Shown: positions 48,751-51,978 of the stretch, piece after piece | How the letters are laid out: every line of letters begins with the position of its first letter | How positions within the stretch are numbered: position 1 is the stretch's first letter | IMG/VR virus record: IMGVR_UViG_3300042691_030848 | Location: 1-51,978 of that record | Strand: one strand, 5' to 3' | DNA: 51,978 nt | From: a virus | Made by a program: the position numbers and the translations under genes | The notes under the pieces: model-generated | The model's input: only the letters and a program-made list of their open reading frames with translations | Database searches by the model: none | Told to the model about the DNA's origin: nothing

Positions 48751-49605
48751 ATGACTATCAAACATTCGAAGTATAAAAATACCGGTATCCTTTTTGAACT
48801 GCTTGTGAGACAAATCACAGCTGACACTTTATCAGGAGCAGAATCACCTGCTACGGGTATATTAAAAAAATACTTTAGTAAAACTGAATTAGGTAAAGAG
48901 TATAAAATATACGAGAGTTTCTTTAAAAATAGAAATACTAGTGAGGCTAAAGCTGATATGGTGATTACTACTCTTATTGAGAGTTCAAAACATTTAAATC
49001 GTACTGCTTTAAAAAGACAAAAGTATAATTTAATTAAAGAAATTAAAGAACATTATAATTTAGAAGAATTCTTTAAAACTAAATTACCTAATTACAAAGC
49101 ACAAGCCGCTTTATTTACACTATTGGAAGTTTATAATAGTGAAAATCTTTCTAATCCTGACCAGATTATAGAAAATAAAACATCTCTTTTAGAATACTTA
49201 ACTTCTAAAACTCAAAATAAAGAAGAAGTAAAAGAAAATATTATAGAAGAATTCAAATCTCAAGACAAAGACGTTCGTATCTTAACTTATAGAGTACTAT
49301 TGGAGAAATTTAATGACCAATATGGAAATCTGAATAATAATCAGAAGAACGTTCTTAAAGAATTTATCAATAGTGTTGATAGTACTCCTAAATTAAAAGA
49401 GTTCTATAACACTAAAATAAATGAAATTAAATCTCACTTATCTAATTTAAATAAACAAGTAACTGATAAAGCTATTCAAATAAAGATAAATGAGATCATC
49501 AATATATTACCTAGTTTAGGTAAAAATGATAAAGTTAATGATGACCATTTAATCAATCTTCTTCAGTATTACCAATTAGTAGAAGAATTAGAAAAGATAA
49601 AATGA
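48751..49605 (+). CDS. Prohead-core-position protein, 284 aa
   Basis: A helical, lysine/glutamate-rich protein without known motifs. It begins TIKHSKYKNTGILFELLVRQ, then helices running nearly the whole length. It lies between the portal and the protease, the position where T4 encodes prohead core proteins gp67 and gp68, but at 284 aa it is longer than either. A scaffold-core role is therefore inference from gene order. It overlaps the next gene by four bases. Confidence 0.65.
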   Translation: MTIKHSKYKNTGILFELLVRQITADTLSGAESPATGILKKYFSKTELGKEYKIYESFFKNRNTSEAKADMVITTLIESSKHLNRTALKRQKYNLIKEIKEHYNLEEFFKTKLPNYKAQAALFTLLEVYNSENLSNPDQIIENKTSLLEYLTSKTQNKEEVKENIIEEFKSQDKDVRILTYRVLLEKFNDQYGNLNNNQKNVLKEFINSVDSTPKLKEFYNTKINEIKSHLSNLNKQVTDKAIQIKINEIINILPSLGKNDKVNDDHLINLLQYYQLVEELEKIK

Positions 49606-50105
49606 GCAAACTTAAAGACATAATACTTAAAAAACTATCAGAAGAAAGCGCCACAGGTACTGGTGCTTCTTTTACTGCAGGTGCGGGTGAAAACTATGCG
49701 ACTCCAGCGGCTTTTAACCCGAATAAAAACGCTAAAGGTGCTAAGAATATATATTACTATAAATTAGGCTTTAAACCAGTTAACCAGAAGACTTTGAATA
49801 AAGCTGCCAAAGGTATTGAAGTAAAACATTTATGGGAAGAAGAAGGTACAGGATTTGATATAGAATCATATTTATCTTCATTGCCAACTGATAGTGAAGA
49901 AATTAAAAAATATATAGCTGGACGTTTAGGTGATTTTGATTTATTATCAAGTAAATTAAAAGAACTTATAAAACTACTTCAAGAAGCTAAAAAAGAAACA
50001 ATAAATAGTTATCGTGAGAATCCTGAATTTAGAGCTGTTTATGGTACAGATTTAGCAGTTTCACTTTTAGATGACGTAATAAAATTATTTAAACAAAATG
50101 AATAA
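49602..50105 (+). CDS. Leader-bearing prohead-core-position protein, 167 aa
   Basis: Begins SKLKDIILKKLSEESATGTG, an [I/L]-x-E leader (L-S-E), followed by a flexible Gly/Ala/Thr region, then a basic segment (AKNIYYYKLGFKPVNQKTLN) and a helical C-terminus. By position and leader it fits a core protein cleaved by the gp21-type protease. It overlaps the next gene by eight bases. The family is not recognised. Confidence 0.65.
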   Translation: MSKLKDIILKKLSEESATGTGASFTAGAGENYATPAAFNPNKNAKGAKNIYYYKLGFKPVNQKTLNKAAKGIEVKHLWEEEGTGFDIESYLSSLPTDSEEIKKYIAGRLGDFDLLSSKLKELIKLLQEAKKETINSYRENPEFRAVYGTDLAVSLLDDVIKLFKQNE

Positions 50106-51435
50106 AACACTACAAGAACAATATAACCTTATTAAAGAAGGTAAAGGTAATAAACAGCAATTCTTTAAATCAGCTCGTCATATATTTCCTGATTTAGTAA
50201 CTCCAGTTAATACTTTTGAGGATGCAGTAGTTATTCTTAAAAACAGAGGTATTATCTCTGAAAGTATAGGTGGTTTAGTGACTAAAGGTACTACTCCTGA
50301 TTGGCATAAAATATTTAGAGAAAATATTACTGAAGAAGCTAAAAAAGTAGTAAACGCTAAACAAAATGGTGACAAATCATATACTGTTGAATATAGTGAT
50401 GGTACTACTAAAAAAATAGCTGTTAGTAATGATGCTTGGGATGAAATAAATGACAAGTACGGTAAATTAACAGAAACTAAAGATTATAAAAAAGGAGATA
50501 AAGTTAAATTTACTAATAAAACTTGGACTGTAACTAATACTTATGTCGATGGTGATGGAGATAAATTTTATGACATTGAATTAAATGGTAAAACACATAA
50601 AGAGGTTCCTGTTACAGCTCTAAAAGAAGCTAAAGAAGCTAAAGCTGAGGAAAAAGAACCTACTAAAGATGTAGTCGATATGGAAACTAAAGGCTACGAC
50701 TATAAAGATAAGAAAAATTACGATAATGTATTTGGTGAAGAATTCTTAAAAGGATTCTATACTGAAATGGGTGACTCTAAAAATGAAGGTAAAACAGTTG
50801 AAGAATTAAGAGCTATTGTAGCTAAAAACTTAGCTAAAGATATTAACCATTATGTTAAAGATGGTCAATTTGGAGTTAAAGGAGTAGGTTACACAACTGA
50901 AGCACCTGGTTTAGGTACTCCAAAAGAAGCTAAAGGTAAACATAAATCTTCAGGATATGGTGATTTAAAAGAAAATAAAGATCCTAAAGCTGAAACTAAG
51001 TTTTATAACTCTCTTAAAACCGGAGACAAAGCTATATATGATGGCCCAGAAAAAAATGGATTTATGAAAGGTGATAAAGTAGAAGTAGTTAGATCTAGTT
51101 CAGGCTCAACTTTTCAAAATACATTAACTGTTAAAAAAGGAGACAAAAAATTAGTAGTAAAAGGACATGGATCTTTAAAACCACTAAATGAATCTAGTCT
51201 TTCCTCTTTAAAAGAATCAGTACTACGTGCTTTAATCTCAGAAATGGTTAAGGAAGTATTAGCTGAAGCTTTAAGACCAGAAGATAAAGAAACATTCTCA
51301 GTTGCAGTAGATGTAGCTGAAAAATTATATGATGAAGAAGGTAGTGTTGAAGCAGCTTTAGCTAAATTACCAGCTGAATATGCTAGTTTTAAAGATGAAT
51401 TAGAACAACATTTAACTCAAAAATTTGAAGGATAA
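50098..51435 (+). CDS. Prohead-core-position protein with SH3-like domain, 445 aa
   Basis: Residues ~135-180 (KKGDKVKFTNKTWTVTNTYV, then DIELNGKTHKEVPVTALKEA) look like a small SH3/KOW-like barrel, and a second related barrel may occur near 310-350 (KTGDKAIYDGPEKNGFMKGD, then KVEVVR). Charged low-complexity stretches (EAKEAKAEEKEPTKD) flank them. Near residue 370 the segment SSLKESVLRALISEMVKEVL, then AEAL, repeats the leader-type [I/L]-x-E pattern internally. It is coupled to the protease gene by a one-base overlap, which argues for a scaffold/core substrate of that protease. Confidence 0.6.
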   Translation: MNKTLQEQYNLIKEGKGNKQQFFKSARHIFPDLVTPVNTFEDAVVILKNRGIISESIGGLVTKGTTPDWHKIFRENITEEAKKVVNAKQNGDKSYTVEYSDGTTKKIAVSNDAWDEINDKYGKLTETKDYKKGDKVKFTNKTWTVTNTYVDGDGDKFYDIELNGKTHKEVPVTALKEAKEAKAEEKEPTKDVVDMETKGYDYKDKKNYDNVFGEEFLKGFYTEMGDSKNEGKTVEELRAIVAKNLAKDINHYVKDGQFGVKGVGYTTEAPGLGTPKEAKGKHKSSGYGDLKENKDPKAETKFYNSLKTGDKAIYDGPEKNGFMKGDKVEVVRSSSGSTFQNTLTVKKGDKKLVVKGHGSLKPLNESSLSSLKESVLRALISEMVKEVLAEALRPEDKETFSVAVDVAEKLYDEEGSVEAALAKLPAEYASFKDELEQHLTQKFEG

Positions 51436-51978
51436 TGAGTAAGCAAATATTAATAGAAACAAGTTTATTTAACGCTAAACCTGCTCGTATTGTAGAAGGA
51501 GCAGATAATAGTAATTTACTTGTTGAAGGAATATTAGCTACAGCTGAAGTTAAAAATGGTAATGGCCGTTACTATTCTAGAGATTTGTGGGAACGTGAGA
51601 TTAAAAAATACATGGATAATGTAAAACATAATAGAGCGTTAGGTGAATTAGATCACCCAGACTCATCTATTATTAACTTAAAAAACGTTTCTCATAATAT
51701 AAAAAGAATTTGGTGGGACGGAGACCATGTAATGGGAGCTATAGAAATATTACCTACACCATCAGGAAACATCTTAAAAGCCTTATTTGAAAACAGAATA
51801 CCAGTAGGTGTATCATCACGTGGTATGGGTTCATTAAGACAAATGGGTGACTTGATGGAAGTACAAGATGACTTTGAATTATTATGTTGGGACTTTGTAT
51901 CAACACCTTCAAATCCAGGTTCATATATGAAAGAAAGAGGTGCAATGAATGAATCTAAAAATAATCAATACAATAAAT
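51435..51978 (+). CDS. 21: Prohead core protease gp21-like (partial, 3' end missing)
   Basis: 181 codons are visible and the gene runs off the window. The S77-type protease fold is recognisable: ILATAEVKNGNGRYYSRDLW near the start, H74 in LGELDHPDSS, and S127/S128 in VGVSSRGMGSL, the His and Ser of the catalytic set, followed by DFVSTPSNPGSY. T4 gp21 (212 aa) cleaves scaffold and internal proteins at [L/I]-x-E. That makes it the expected processor of the leader-bearing proteins of this window. The ATG overlaps the preceding TAA by one base. Confidence 0.88.
   Translation, partial: MSKQILIETSLFNAKPARIVEGADNSNLLVEGILATAEVKNGNGRYYSRDLWEREIKKYMDNVKHNRALGELDHPDSSIINLKNVSHNIKRIWWDGDHVMGAIEILPTPSGNILKALFENRIPVGVSSRGMGSLRQMGDLMEVQDDFELLCWDFVSTPSNPGSYMKERGAMNESKNNQYNK

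Noticed and set aside
1-51978. CRISPR arrays or insertion sequences
   Set aside because: No regularly spaced repeats and no transposase-like gene were found. The only mobile elements supported are the GIY-YIG genes.

Overview
The window is about 52 kb of an AT-rich (roughly 30% GC) tailed-phage genome with a T4-like contractile-tail plan. Every recognisable gene lies on the + strand, and most genes abut or overlap by 1 to 4 bases. Hallmarks are baseplate wedge proteins gp25 and gp6, a gp55-like sigma factor, a DnaG-type primase, terminase large subunit gp17, portal gp20 and the start of prohead protease gp21. The host is probably a Bacteroidota bacterium (inference). Starts almost never carry a Shine-Dalgarno sequence, seven promoters fit TTTG/CTTG-N~20-TATATT as in Bacteroidota, and there is a small Hc1/histone-H1-like gene of the kind common in that phylum.

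Layout. Bases 1 to about 930 contain no credible gene. They look like a giant structured non-coding RNA: higher GC, many GNRA/UUCG hairpins, a 15-nt internal repeat and a 3' terminator. A GOLLD/ROOL-type phage RNA is the best guess. Bases 1009-3432 hold small genes, an HD hydrolase and the sigma factor. Bases 3462-20420 are the baseplate and tail-fibre block. Bases 20420-27016 carry a GIY-YIG protein, primase, a RecB/Cas4-like nuclease, a zeta-like kinase, a nucleotidyltransferase fused to an HExxH peptidase, and a HAD phosphatase. Bases 27013-37784 are a run of mostly unknown, probably virion-associated proteins, interrupted by a GIY-YIG/NUMOD homing endonuclease. Bases 37915-43536 hold a FAD oxidoreductase, a VWA/metallopeptidase, a MoxR ATPase and partners. 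Bases 43595-45191 hold small genes and a NadR-like kinase. Bases 45212-51978 are the packaging and prohead block (terminase, portal, three core-position genes, protease).

Two regulatory codes stand out. Seven host-type promoters (TTGGCY-N16/17-TATATT or close) precede HD-operon, primase, kinase, oxidoreductase, VWA, MoxR and MORN-like genes. A second motif, ATATTTATA, sits upstream of about 15 genes, largely structural or cargo genes, and is a candidate late promoter for the gp55-like factor.

The most striking protein-level pattern is a short amphipathic N-terminal leader ending in [I/L]-x-E. About 16 otherwise unrelated proteins share it, including a P-loop kinase, a nucleotidyltransferase-peptidase and a HAD phosphatase. 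It resembles the capsid-targeting sequence that T4 gp21 cleaves, and a gp21 homologue is present. The phage may therefore package a large set of enzymes in its head and inject them with the DNA (inference).
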